The notes under the pieces were generated by a model. That model saw nothing but the letters and a program-made list of their open reading frames with translations, made no database searches and had not been told where the DNA came from. Below, one piece after another: positions 1 through 10,390 of a stretch of DNA of 64,000 nt. The stretch covers positions 764,623-828,622 of the forward strand of contig JAKOON010000097.1 of assembly GCA_022577435.1 (NCBI GenBank), read 5' to 3'. Within the stretch, counting starts at the first letter, position 1. The number at the start of each line of letters is the position of its first letter. Made by a program: the position numbers and the translations under genes. The stretch comes from Embiotoca jacksoni (lineage: Eukaryota; Chordata; Actinopteri; Embiotocidae).

Positions 1-724
1 GCAGGCTGCACATTACACCTTGGTGAGCAAGTCTCACTCCTGATGATGCAGTACTCTACAGTTTCAGCTGTCTCAACAGTCTCCTTTACACAAGTTTGTC
101 TCTCCACCACTTGTTCAATAAGGTCTTCACTTGATCTAGACATAGTTTTCTGATCAGCCACGGTCTTTCGAGAGACCACTTTACGTGAGGATGCACTTGA
201 GCTGGAAGTTTGAATGCGGCGACTCGCTCCATGTGTCTCTGGTACATTTTTCCAGATGTCATAATCCTGGAAGTGACTGCCACAGTGTGGGCAGTGGGGC
301 TCCGCTGTATGTCTTTGATAGTGCTGGGTGCTGTAAGCCTCATCTTGTTCACCTGCAGAGATGTTCTCAGATTCTGAATAGATTTTATCCTTAACCTGTG
401 TAAAATGGGGGTTACTGTGTCCTTGGAGGTACTCGGAGCTCCTGTTTGTTTTCTTTTTTACTTCTGTCGACCAATGTAATGTCTCTTTATTTTGCAGTCT
501 GAAGCGCACTTTCATCTCCATAGACAAACTGCCGTCTTCGTTAATGCAGACCCGTTTCTCTATGTCATCTTCTCTTATTCCGTCATCAGTCTGTAGGCAG
601 GAATCAACATTATCTGGAGAGTCAGTTCCATCTGGTACTGACTTGTCCGATGACACTAACTGCCTGGCAGCTCTGTTGTCAGACTCCACGCTTGGATGGA
701 CAACACTTTTCTTTGCAGTGAGTC
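1..724 (-). CDS. rp1l1: RP1/RP1L1-like, large downstream exon (5' part; continues past left edge)
   Basis: The frame is open from the inferred acceptor (AAACCAAG|GACTC, pyrimidine tract about 25 nt upstream) to the window edge, giving 240 complete codons. Joining to the previous exon restores an Arg codon. Codons 62-88 contain EDGSLSMEMKVRFRL and LHWSTEV, the conserved block that follows the DCX domains in RP1/RP1L1 proteins. Further on there is a CPHC pair (codons 144-147), a YDIWKN motif just after it, and a Ser-rich and then Glu/Thr/Val-rich segment with CIIRSETCSPRC near the edge. In this family the exon is very long and encodes most of the protein, so the rest should lie to the left of the window. 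The acceptor is weaker than the first one, so its exact position is less certain than the frame. Confidence 0.8.
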
Positions 725-981
725 CTTGGTTTACCATCCAGCCATGAGAGATAATAAAAAGAAGACAAATACATCAAATTAATCCTCTTTTGCTTCTGGT
801 GGACATAAATCATTTAATGCACTATTGTATTAATCAATTAGAATTAAATAGATACAAAACAAAATGACTTGTTTGATTTGAGGTAACACTTGGGATTACA
901 ACACCTTAATAATTGAAAGAATATTAAAGCAAAAAATTGTGTTAGAAATTAAACATGAAAATGATAAACTGTTTCTCCTAC
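725..981 (-). other. rp1l1-like intron, short (257 bp)
   Basis: The donor is GTAGGA and the acceptor ends ACCAAG, with a T/C-rich tract (TCTTCTTTTT) upstream of it. Splicing is phase 1, and the two flanking frames agree. AT-rich, nothing else seen. Confidence 0.65.
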
Positions 982-1138
982 TCTCGTGTCCGTCAGTGGA
1001 ACGTGACTTCCCACTCAGCTTTGGAAGCTTGTCATTGGATGTTTTCCGAAAATTCTCCACGATCAAAGGGTGAGAAGGCTCCCGTCCCACACAGACGAGC
1101 ACAGTGGGGCACTGCAGCAGACTCTGAACACTGTCAAT
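982..1138 (-). CDS. rp1l1: RP1/RP1L1-like, exon completing DCX2
   Basis: This 157-nt exon follows a strong acceptor (GCTGTTTTGTTTCAG) and continues the preceding exon in phase 0. Codons 1-21 read IDSVQSLLQCP then VLVCVGREP, the C-terminal strand of the second doublecortin domain as found in RP1 and RP1L1. The remaining about 30 codons are a basic, Ser/Lys-rich linker. I place the donor at GA|GTAGGA, leaving one base of a split codon, because the third exon then joins in phase. A later GT cannot be excluded for the 3' end. The short exon between a DCX-coding exon and a large terminal exon matches the known layout of vertebrate RP1 genes. Confidence 0.8.
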
Positions 1139-1796
1139 CTGAAACAAAACAGCAAAAAGTATCACTTAAACAAGAGTTTTTACTACTGAACAATTTGTTG
1201 CTATTTCCTGTAAGGAATACTTTAGTATGAATAAATTGGGAGTAGCAATTGATATATTTCAGTAGACTGCAAGTCTGTTTAAAAAACAGACTCAATAACT
1301 GCATTTTAGTTTCAAAACCACCATGTTTACAGCCCTCTGAGGAAAAAGACATGTTGTACAGGTGAAGGGGTTTCTGCCTGCTCTTCTTTTGATCCCAAAA
1401 AGTTTCAAACATTCAAAACTGCTCGCCATATCTTTTGAAAAAAATCGTGTACTTTTCATACTGAAAACAAGCATTTTTTTTTTACTCAACTTGCTCAAAT
1501 GTGCAGCTCATTACAGTTGCATAGTTTTTGCCTTACAGATGTCCATCATTGATGTAGACATGTTCACAAGTGCCATGAGTAGGGTAACTTTTGCAACGAT
1601 ACCAATATAGCAATATAAATTTTGCCCCTACAGTAGAGTGCATATTTATGAAAATGTGATCATTGTGAAATTTGGACATGGACCAAACCTCTTTTAAAAA
1701 AATTTGAGTATCTCCTTTTTGTTTTTTAATATTATTCAATAACGTCCTCTAAATGATGAGATACTGTTGTTCCTTTATTGAACATCAATCATTAGT

Positions 1797-1815
1797 AAAA
1801 AAAAAAAAAAAAAAA
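1797..1815 (+). repeat. Poly-A run
   Basis: Nineteen consecutive A bases inside the intron. No retroposed body is recognisable beside it, so this is treated as a simple repeat. Confidence 0.9.
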
Positions 1816-1904
1816 GATCATATTTATGGAGAAATGTTTCCAAATAACTGTAAATGTTATGATCAAACTATTTGAATGGGGTTGGGACCATCCAGCATAA
1901 GACG

Positions 1905-1960
1905 ACTGTGAGTCAAGCAGCAAGTCAAGACCGGATAATTATCCTAATCTGGGATGATCT
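1905..1960. promoter_or_regulatory. Candidate intronic photoreceptor enhancer (NRL-like plus CRX/OTX-like motifs)
   Basis: Within about 50 bp there is TGAGTCA (1909-1915, AP-1/MARE-type core as used by NRL), a perfect 12-bp palindrome GGATAATTATCC (1933-1944), and CTAATCT overlapping its end (1944-1950), which resembles a CRX/OTX site. CRX and NRL co-regulate many photoreceptor genes and the host gene is of a photoreceptor family. The function is inference from motif proximity. Confidence 0.3.
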
Positions 1961-3816
1961 CCGGGGAACTCCACCAGATGACAGTGCGTTCCCACAGTGA
2001 TGAGCTGCCATTGTAACCATCTTGTGTATTGCAGGTCTGCTGAGTGCTTGGAAGAGGTCAACTAAATGTTATAAAGCAGTGGTGTGAGAGCTGTAATCTG
2101 TTAATACAGCATAATCACACTGCTTTATTATGATTTAGGATACCCCCAACTCCTAAAATGTATAATGTCGTACAGATGATTAACCTGAATAGATAAATGT
2201 TAATCATACAGAGGTTGAACAGAAGTAATTTGATTACATACTATTAACCACACAATACATTGTTTGATAAAAACCATGACTCTCCAAGTTGGTTGCCACA
2301 TTTTTTTTTTTTACATTTTTAGATTTCAAAGGAGCATGTCATCTTTTTAGGTGTAAGGATTAAACTTCTTCTGTTAACCCCTCGTGTGAAACCCCTTCAA
2401 ACAGCACTGGGTTGTTGAAAAATCCATTGTTTGGATATACATGTTATCCCCCAGACAATGACAGAAAGGCCATTAATGGCTTCTATACTATGTGTGTGTA
2501 ATTTCTATTGCTAGTCATAAATAACATGTATATAATGCTGCCATTCCTGTTTATTTTATTTCCAAGTTTTCAATAGTGAACACTGCAGCTAGTTGACTGA
2601 CAGCTATAAAATGCCGTGAGAACATGTAGCCTGAAATATTGACTGTTGCGTTGATTTCATTTCGCTTATGTGCAGCTGGTTTTGATGACAGTGCAGTTTT
2701 GAATTTTAAATCGGCTGTTGGTTAAGGCAGATGAATGGCTTCATCTGTGGTCACACAAAGCCCAGGTGAACATAATTAATTGCCACGGTGGAAGACACAT
2801 TTCTGAGACACCTCTGGTATCAAAGTAGGGGAGTTTCAACGTTGACCTGTTTCTCTTCTCTCAAAAATAGCTCTGATTTGACCAAGATTAATGGGTTTTG
2901 GAGAGATATCCACAATCTGAATGTATGTGTGAGGGAATATCCCCATTTCATTCCCTCATGCACACACACAAAATATTTATCCCATTTCAGTTGAATTATA
3001 ACAAACTACTCGGTGCGAACTAAATGAAAATGATCTTTTATGAATGTTCTTGTTGTTTAAATGTCAGTTGTACTTTTCTTGTTGAAGCAGTCAAACTCAT
3101 TACTTCTTCTGAATGGGATTTTTGCTTTTTAATAAAGCATAAATCATCCTTTACTATTAATTACCTATTCTTATAAAGGACTTTAACAAATGCACTGCTC
3201 TTATAACAATTAATTTGAATTAAGCTTAAGAAGATAACTTTAAAATACCACTAATTGAGAAGTTATGATGTAGTTAATTTATTCTGAAAGTCCACCCTGG
3301 ACATTGAAACTTTGCAGGACATGTTGGCATTTGTGTGCAATAAGTTACAGTACCATATTTTCCATATGTAACACTAAACCATAAATGTGCTGAGCGCCCT
3401 CCTGAAATGAATTCAACTTCAAACTGTGCATTTGACTAGTTCTCAGGTTGGACTTAGGGCATCCGTCCTATCACTAGAGGCCTCTCTTTCACTCTGGTCT
3501 TCATTCTCAGGGATGAATAACAGCAATATTAAACGATACTTTAAAACCAACATGCTTTTAGAGTAAGGCCAAATTAATACAGAGGAAACAACTCATGCAG
3601 TTAATTTCAGATTCGTCCATCCTTATCAATTCAGTAAAATACAAAGGAAGGTATTTATTTAGGGTCAAGCACTGAACCTTCTTGTTGTAAATAGAAGTTT
3701 CCCAACAAAAAAAGTATGAAGTCTTATTCAACCCCTGTAATCCCAAAAATTTTGAAAGTGAATGCCCAGAAAACAAGGATATATAAACTGAACGGCCCGG
3801 GTGTTTATGACCTTAC

Positions 3817-4463
3817 CTTGCGTCCCTCCAGCGTATACAACTTCCTGATGTGGTACTGCATGAGTTCAGAAACTTCCTCCAAGAAAAGACCAAAACTGCG
3901 TAGACTCCTGCGGTGTAACACGATGGTCCTCTTGAATGAGGGGTCGCTGTTCTTCAGCAGCACCACCTTCTTGTTGTATCTGTGATGATGAATATGGCGT
4001 GCATGAACCAGCGGGGCCTCTTCTGGCATGCTCGGCTCTCTGATAACATACTGGGGCGGATGATGGTGGTGATACGGTGTGTGCGTGTGATAAAAAGGTG
4101 ACAGGTGAGTCTCCACTGCTTCCAGAGCCTGGGCATGTCTATACTCAGAACAAAGATAGCAATCATCTACAGGTTGATGGGCCACTATGCCATGCTGGGG
4201 GAGCCTGGGTAGCCGGGTGCTATGATGCTTGAAGGGGAGGGAGGACTTGTGGGAGCCTTCCCATATAGTGTTGAAGCACTGAAAGCTGCGTTTGTGGGAG
4301 GACATTTTGAGCAAATGGTTCTGTCTGTACTCTAGATGAAGGACGGAAGAAGTGGGCAGGGCAGCTTGGGCAAACAATGACAGAGGTTTGTCATGTCTCT
4401 CTTGAGCTGCCTTGAGGAAGGTGTTGCACAGCACATCTGCATGGCTCCCGCTCACCCCAGAGA
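3817..4463 (-). CDS. rp1l1: RP1/RP1L1-like doublecortin protein, exon with DCX1 and most of DCX2
   Basis: This exon encodes the microtubule-binding front part of a retinitis-pigmentosa-1-like protein, a family that acts at the photoreceptor connecting cilium and outer-segment axoneme. On the minus strand it begins after a CTTTTAG acceptor and ends CGCAAG|GTAAGG. It holds 2 nt plus 215 open codons. Codons 164-215 are a clear second DCX domain (KKVVLLKNSDP, then HRRSLRSF, then YTLEGRK) that is completed in the next exon. Codons about 40-112 align in order to a first DCX domain (HKRSFQCF, SSLPF, DDCYLCS), but the usual YKSGD-type start and TPRG loop are not recognisable. A His-rich linker (HTHTPYHHHH, HARHIHHH) separates the domains. 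The frame is open to the acceptor with 2 nt of a split codon, and the only in-frame ATG (codon 53) lies inside DCX1. The true start is therefore probably in an upstream exon that I could not find. Family call is firm; RP1L1 rather than RP1 is inference. Confidence 0.85.
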
Positions 4464-7320
4464 CTAAAAGAGAGTTTGAAAAAATAGAGCACGTTAAAGA
4501 GCAAAACTGTGCCTTAATGCTATTTACCTATATTGAAAATTAGTACTTATTTTCGATAGGTGTTGGAAGCAAAGGAAAAATTAACAAAAACATTACTGTT
4601 TTCTTCTCACGAAACTTTGAATTCTAACCTGCATGAAGACAATCTACTGCCAATTGCACTTAAATGTCCATTTCAGCTTTCCCTCTTAACCAAGCATGGT
4701 TTCCCTGCTTCTTCTTTAATTAGTCTAAAATAATACCAAAACCGAAATGAGGCCTGACCGGCATGTCTGAAAAAGAAAATCCTCACAAAGAGACACCTAA
4801 ATGTCTGCAGGTAACATTGCATCTACTGTTAACTTAACTCTAATTATACAAATTGAAAAGAAACTGAATTTTCTGTTTTATTCTGAATATGTCTAGCCAC
4901 TTTTCCGGAGGTTTCTTCAGGTCAAGATTTAGCCATCTCACAATGACCTGAATGACTCCAAATCTTAACAGACGTTAACCTTGTGGTCATTTATTTTGTT
5001 GGAAATAGGGCCAAAGACTTTTTTATTTGCTTTCTATACCTAACACGCAATTTAAAGTGGGATACAAATGGCAGGGTTGTTACATGTCTGCAGACTGCTG
5101 TGAAGATCAAAGAGTAAATGAAGACAGGGATAATGAGGATACAGCCACAAATAAATCCTCCGAGTGACTTAAAATAAAAGGCTTAAGTCTCTGCTTGCAG
5201 TGGAAGTGGACATTACGTCAGTGATTGTCCCTGTCACTGAAGAAAATACAGTCTTAGCCAGCTTCGACTGCAATTAAAAATGCAAGGATTACTCATAAAA
5301 AGCAGAAATATCTGCAAAAAGCACAATGCATTCTTACTGTGATAACACATGGAGGTAAAGACAATTAATTGTTGCCCGATGAGAAACGGATGAAGCCCAC
5401 TATGAAATGCAAATAAAAAAATCTGCAAAATTCTGTAAATGGTAAAATAGGCTAAGCTTGACTGACAACTATAAAGAACAGGTTTGGCTGTTGTCCTTGT
5501 TCTTGTATTAACATTGTTGTGGACATGCAAGTAAAATAGACACTGTTCGCTGGAGCTGAACATTTTGGCAGTGAATGGAAAAATAATTTATTTCTGTAAA
5601 TATTCTGACATGTCATCTTTTGTATTTGGAGTTGAATTTATACCCATTTATAGCCTACAAACACATTTGATTGTCTTAGATATATAAGATTTTTCTGCTC
5701 TCCATAATCCAGGATTATCAAGGTAATGCTATTCCAGTTAATTGATGTGTGCGTCTTGAATACATTCTCTGGAAAATACAGTCTGCTTTAATATCAATCA
5801 TGTCATCTTTGTCCAACAGCAGTAAGGTACTCCAGTATGATTTCTGACATTGAACACTGGCATTGTCCATATGTTTCTATATGTTTCCATTCATTTCGTG
5901 ACTTCAGAAACAAAGTTAAGCCTGAATTTAGATAGAAAATCACTAAAAGGAATGGCTACTAACTGGAACAACATTTTTCATTGTAAAAAAAAAAAATAAT
6001 AAGATTTTGAGATGCTTTTCAGCTGGATGCCAGCATTGCAGGTGACACTTCTATCAGTGTGAACATAGGACTGTTGATCCAAATATAACTGGTACAGGGA
6101 AGATAAATACTTGTATGAAAAGATTACTCACAATACTGTATAGTAGTATTCTAGTCTGCCAACTTGCCTAATGCACATATTTGAATAAAATGTCTGGGAT
6201 CCTTATTCTGCAAAGTAGCCAAACAAATCATGTGCCTGTTTCATCTCACTGGATTACAAATACAGAAAGTACTTCTTTATTCACCAGAACTAGGAAACAT
6301 ATGTGGCCTTGGAATCCCTAAAATAATGCAATATATCCCTGCGGTGTCGTGTAGGCCAACTGAGGCTCCTGAAAGAGTTCAAACACGGAAAATAAAGATT
6401 GCATCCGGCCAGCCTGTGTTCACTCAGTTTAACATGGATTGCTGCATCCTTTCTTTGTAGGAATCACACACACAACTTACCCAGCAAATACTACACTAAT
6501 TTGATACCCTGCAAGTGCAACTGCATTATCATTTCATCATTTCAGTTGTTACATTTATGTTATGGAAAATGACATGAATTTGCAAACAATACAGGAGTCC
6601 AGCCAAAATGTAAAATGTATAAGAAATATACTCACATGATCCATAATCCAAAAAAGTAAGACAACAAACTAAAAAATAAAAAGAAATAGTCCTACAACCA
6701 CAGAATGTCAGATGCAAACGTCCAAAGAAACAGCAGCACTGTTGCAAGCAAAGAAACAAGAAACCAATCCTAAAGCCTCCCTCCAGCAGCGGGCCTACCT
6801 GCTAATTAGATACATGGGAAGCTAAGGATAGACTGAAAAGCCTGGCTAATCACTCTGAGATTGGACTGAAATCTGCTGAGGCTTTGGACACATGACTTGG
6901 GCTTCACCATTGCATAAAGGGAGTTAAATACGCTTTGAGAAATCAACTGAGGGGTCAGTCTATGACTAAGCATAACTCCTTTTATCTGTCACCTATTGTC
7001 CATTTAGTCATTATTATGTCTTGCAGTGTTTTTTGTGTCTGCACTACATGTTGGCTTCTTCTACTGGCTACTTGTTTATGTGTTGTAGAGCAAAACCTTA
7101 CAACTTATTCAAAATATTAAAGATTCTTCCTAAATACAGTCAAAGAAAAAAAGTCAAGAAAAAGCAAATCAAAACCATCATTGTCAAAGCAAACCCATAC
7201 ATGTCATCTGATTTTTGACTCTGTCAAAAGGGAGATTTACTGATGTAGTCACCTTTTTCTGAGACAAATTTGTGAGCAAGACAGAAACTCTCGCTGTTTT
7301 AATTCTCAAGAAAGCGTAAC
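4464..7320. other. Region 5' of the first recognised rp1l1-like exon, no gene recognised
   Basis: AT-rich DNA with no ORF that resembles a protein family. Several donor-like sites exist on the minus strand (for example CTGG|GTAAGT near 6480 and AT|GTGAGT near 6633), so one or more 5' exons of the rp1l1-like gene could lie here. None gives a start codon in the required phase 1. A TATA-like TATTTAA (minus strand) is at 6924-6930. Confidence 0.4.
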
Positions 7321-7360
7321 ATTTCTTTGCCTTTGCGTCGGCCAGATCTGTGGTCATAAG

Positions 7361-7405
7361 TGCTGAGTTAAAGTCGTAAAAATGCTGTTGCTAGGTAACG
7401 GCAAC
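7361..7405 (-). promoter_or_regulatory. RFX X-box with adjacent NRL-like half site
   Basis: On the minus strand (the direction of the rp1l1-like gene) 7399-7387 reads GTTACC-T-AGCAAC, a perfect match to the X-box consensus GTNRCC, 0-3 nt, RGYAAC bound by RFX factors that switch on ciliary genes. An extra GTTGCC half site lies directly beside it (7405-7400). TGCTGAGTTA at 7361-7370 resembles the NRL/Maf half site. The local sequence (7335-7440) has more CpGs than its AT-rich surroundings. The site lies about 2.9 kb upstream of the first recognised exon of a family whose products sit on the photoreceptor cilium. Motif match is direct; promoter role is inferred. Confidence 0.4.
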
Positions 7406-7412
7406 GTGGACA

Positions 7413-7433
7413 GCGTCTGGAGACCACAGACGC
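7413..7433. repeat. Short inverted repeat
   Basis: The arms GCGTCTG (7413-7419) and CAGACGC (7427-7433) are perfect complements around a 7-nt loop, a few bases from the X-box. Role unknown. Confidence 0.5.
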
Positions 7434-8353
7434 TAGCAATTTTAACAGTCTAACATAATGCAGGAAATGCAAAGGCACGACATCACAAAAAGATGAGGCC
7501 CTTAATAAAATCAATATTTCCCTCTGACATACACTAAGTTATAAATACAAACCCTATATGACTAAAAATTACAATATATCAGCTTAACATCAAACGAAAA
7601 ATACATTTCCATGGCCCCTTGACATTTCTGTAAGTGTCTGCAAACATGTGACGTGTTTGCTGACAAACTTGCTGACAAATTTTAGGCTTATAGAAAATTT
7701 TGAGTTCCAACGTCAGGAATACCACGAGGGGGCTGTTTATATGGACTCTTCTCGTGTGCACGATAAATACGACCCCATTCAAACGCAGCAAAAGGCTTTA
7801 TGTTCCCCGGTTGCCCTTCTGTCCAACTCAGGAACACCCGAAGACAATTTCCTCAAACTTGGCACAAACTTTCACTTATCCTCAGAGGTGCACTTTTTAG
7901 ACTTTGGTGCTTGAAGGTTAAAGCTCACTGTGGCCTCTTTAAACATGTGGCCATAGCTTATGAATTAAAACGCTGATTATGACACAAATGTCAAATGGGA
8001 TAAAACGGTGATGTGATGACATTTTAGATCCAAAAAGTCGAAGGTCAGCATCACTGCAACATGAAAGCATTCTTCAAAAACACTGTCCATTTTTCAATGC
8101 CATAAATCAGGAACAGAAGAGGAGATTGTGAACATATTTCACATGTGGTCAGATACTAAAGTGGTGACACTAATCTTGGGTGTCCAACTGTGATGATTGC
8201 GAAGATCTCCTGTGGGGTCAGGTTGACAATGTATGTAAAGCATCAACGAATTTGTAACTTCTTCGCAGCAACATTGATATTTGAAGCATTGTTTACTGTC
8301 CTGGCTACAACTTTGTGCTCAATCAGCTTTTTTGGTAAAAAAAAATCCTTCAC

Positions 8354-8354
<1 letters not shown>

Positions 8355-8390
<36 letters not shown>
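8355..8390 (+). repeat. (ACATAT)6 microsatellite
   Basis: Six perfect copies of a hexamer. It produces false Thr-Tyr, His-Ile and Val-Tyr repeat ORFs on both strands. Confidence 0.95.
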
Positions 8391-8884
8391 GAGTCAGGAC
8401 AGACATGGATGTAAACTGCAACTTCGCTGGTTGGTGGAGGTAACTGGGAGGCTTCAATCTTGTGCACCTGTGACTTAAATTTTTTTTTTTAAAAAGTACC
8501 TCTGTGACATGGTGTCGTTAAAAATTAGCCTACTTCAATCTAAGCTGCCTTGCTGGCACATACTCCTCACAGTCTCCTCAGACAGACTGGTGCGACAGAG
8601 CATGCGAAATGGTCGCAACGCTCAAATTTACAACGCAAATAGCAGCTAATCATTCGTGTTCCACCTACAGGTGTTGCATGTGAATGGTATGGTGTGTGAA
8701 GCAAGTTTACATACTGTATTTTTCTTGTCTAAATAGTACTTAGTCACTTCAAAATGACAAAGAGGAACTGCCGCAGGCAGGGTTACCCTTATCAGAGGCT
8801 TACAGATGGCATCCCGATCCCCCCTATGATGTCAGGAGTATGAAGAAGGGCTTAGTCACAGGAGCACCCACTCCCACGAAGCCT

Positions 8885-8912
8885 ACACAGACACACACAC
8901 ACACATACACAC
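8885..8912 (+). repeat. CA dinucleotide microsatellite
   Basis: An imperfect (CA)n run interrupted by one G and one T. It explains the Cys-Val repeat in a minus-strand shadow ORF. Confidence 0.9.
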
Positions 8913-10206
8913 TCAGTGGGGTGAGCTCCATATGTCCTCCGTCTTAAGGAGCTTGATGGGTCATGATAGGGTGGAGTTGACTCAAGGTGGACAGATAACT
9001 CATGGAACAAAATAAAAGAAAGACCCTCCCTTTCTGCTGTGTGATGACGGCAAATGAATGACTCAGAAGAACAGCTGAGGTTTGACCATGGGCTTTCCTG
9101 TGTGAGGAGGGCACCTCCCCTCACTCCTTAGAGTCAGATGAAAGAGGTCATGATGAGTTTGAGTCAGTTTAAATGGAATCATGAGGAGTTGCAACTATGA
9201 CAGAGATTACTTATGCTTTAATTAAATGAATTCTAAACCAAATATTTCACCCATAGAATGACTTTTACTGTTCTTTGATAGACCAAATAATGAACTAACC
9301 ACTTCATCTACTGCCAGCCTATCAGAGCTTAAGGTGCACAGAAGAAGATTTCCCAGAACCTGTACTCTACATTAGATTAAATTAAATATGATTAGCATTT
9401 CTGTGTCCTGTCAGCCGTTTAGGCTCCAACATTGGGAGGCAGTTAAGATCACAGTCACAGAAGGACGCCCTGAAGCTCATCATCCGTCAAGCTCACACGT
9501 GTGCACTGATGCTCAGGCTTAGCACTCCCTCCTCCTGGCTGCAGTTTAAATATTAGGGCTAATTAGTGTGCAACCTGCTGTGCAACAGGACTCCATTAAG
9601 TCACAGTCTTAATAAAGCATACACCCAGGAAGTTGAAGCACTGATTAATTGCCCCAGTTAAAGGCTAAGACTTGAGCATTTAAGAGTTGAAGGTTGAGTT
9701 TTAGTAACAAATACTCACTCTTAAAAGGTACATTAATTGTAACATATATCAACTTTGTAATTGCACTAATTTAGACTTTAGAGATTTCAGGTAAAAAAAT
9801 TTAAAAAAAAAACTTTAAATGTCCATAATGAAATATTAAATCATCATTGAATTTACGTACATAAAATTCACAACAAATACAAGCAACTTTGATTCTGGCA
9901 CTTACATGCTAACATTAAAAGGTTGTAAGATTTCAAATGTTGATGTTCCTAAAGAAGATTTTTTTTTTTGCTATTTTGCTTTAAAATGACAACTTCAAAA
10001 TCATTTTGACGTTACACTGATTTTTAATCAATATAATGGCACTTTTTGAATCCCAGTCTGCGCCTCGAACATCGTTTTTTGCATCATGAAACTTGGGTTG
10101 ACTGTGTATGATCTCCTGTGCAATGTGGTAACGCTTTTCATCACTATACATCACCCACCTCCAACTCTGGGTATTCGGCTAGCTCGTTATTCTCGGTAAG
10201 AACATC

Positions 10207-10390
10207 ATGGCAGAGGTGAAGAAACCGAAAAAGATGTTGAAGGAGAAGGCTAAGAGAAAAAGAGAGAGTGAGCGAGAAAGATGTCGAACTAGAGTAAATC
10301 TCAAACTGGCTATGAGTCGTTGGTGACAGCTTCACAAAAAAAACAGGCTGCCACGTTGGCCTTCTTGCTGTTGGACTACAAAGTAATAAT
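10207..10390 (+). pseudogene. Broken fragment of a fish repeat-associated gene (TRVN...RW motif)
   Basis: From an ATG at 10207, 39 codons run to a TGA at 10324. They are Lys/Arg/Glu-rich and end CRTRVNLKLAMSRW. A further block reading ATLAFLLLDYK follows at about 10350-10382 in a different frame. I recall the pair (charged helix with TRVN-type motif and RWRxL, then LAFFLLDxY) from many uncharacterised multicopy teleost proteins, often linked to transposon-derived genes. Here an in-frame stop directly after RW and a shift in the A-rich stretch separate the two blocks, so it looks like a degraded copy. The family assignment is from memory of the motif and is moderate at best. Confidence 0.4.

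Larger units (their letters stand above)
1139..3816 (-). other. rp1l1-like intron between DCX exons (2,678 bp)
   Basis: It is bounded by GTAAGG (donor, high-coordinate side) and TTTCAG (acceptor). The content is AT-rich with short shadow ORFs only, a 19-bp A run at 1797-1815, and a candidate regulatory patch around 1905-1960. I see no recognisable transposon or additional exon. Confidence 0.75.
7440..10140. other. Intergenic region, no gene recognised
   Basis: No convincing coding sequence. It holds an ACATAT hexamer repeat (8355-8390), a CA repeat (8885-8912), AP-1-like TGACTCA at 9059-9065, and a patch at 9550-9660 with several TAATTA-type homeodomain cores (CTAATTAG at 9559-9566, GATTAATT at 9643-9650). 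The rest is AT-rich with A/T runs. Confidence 0.5.

Noticed and set aside
544..747. 67-aa plus-strand ORF and an 88-aa minus-strand ORF at 86-352
   Set aside because: Both are shadows of the rp1l1-like exon, whose true minus-strand frame is open through 724-1 and contains the family motifs.
955..1230. 91-aa plus-strand ORF
   Set aside because: Antisense shadow of the DCX2-completing exon.
5234..5563. 109-aa minus-strand ORF
   Set aside because: Low-complexity hydrophobic translation of AT-rich DNA, no family motif, no splice context; most likely chance.
6230..6460. 76-aa plus-strand ORF
   Set aside because: No recognisable domain, no splice or start context; not supported.
6924..6930. TATA-like TATTTAA on the minus strand with a GCAG|GTAGGC donor about 130 bp downstream as a first exon of rp1l1
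   Set aside because: The only ATG near the donor leaves phase 2, whereas the next exon needs phase 1, and TATA-like strings are frequent in such AT-rich DNA.
8190..8478. Overlapping ORFs with Thr-Tyr, Val-Tyr and His-Ile repeats
   Set aside because: All three are readings of one ACATAT hexamer repeat.
8852..9124. 90-aa minus-strand ORF with Cys-Val repeat
   Set aside because: The repeat comes from a CA microsatellite and the rest resembles no protein.
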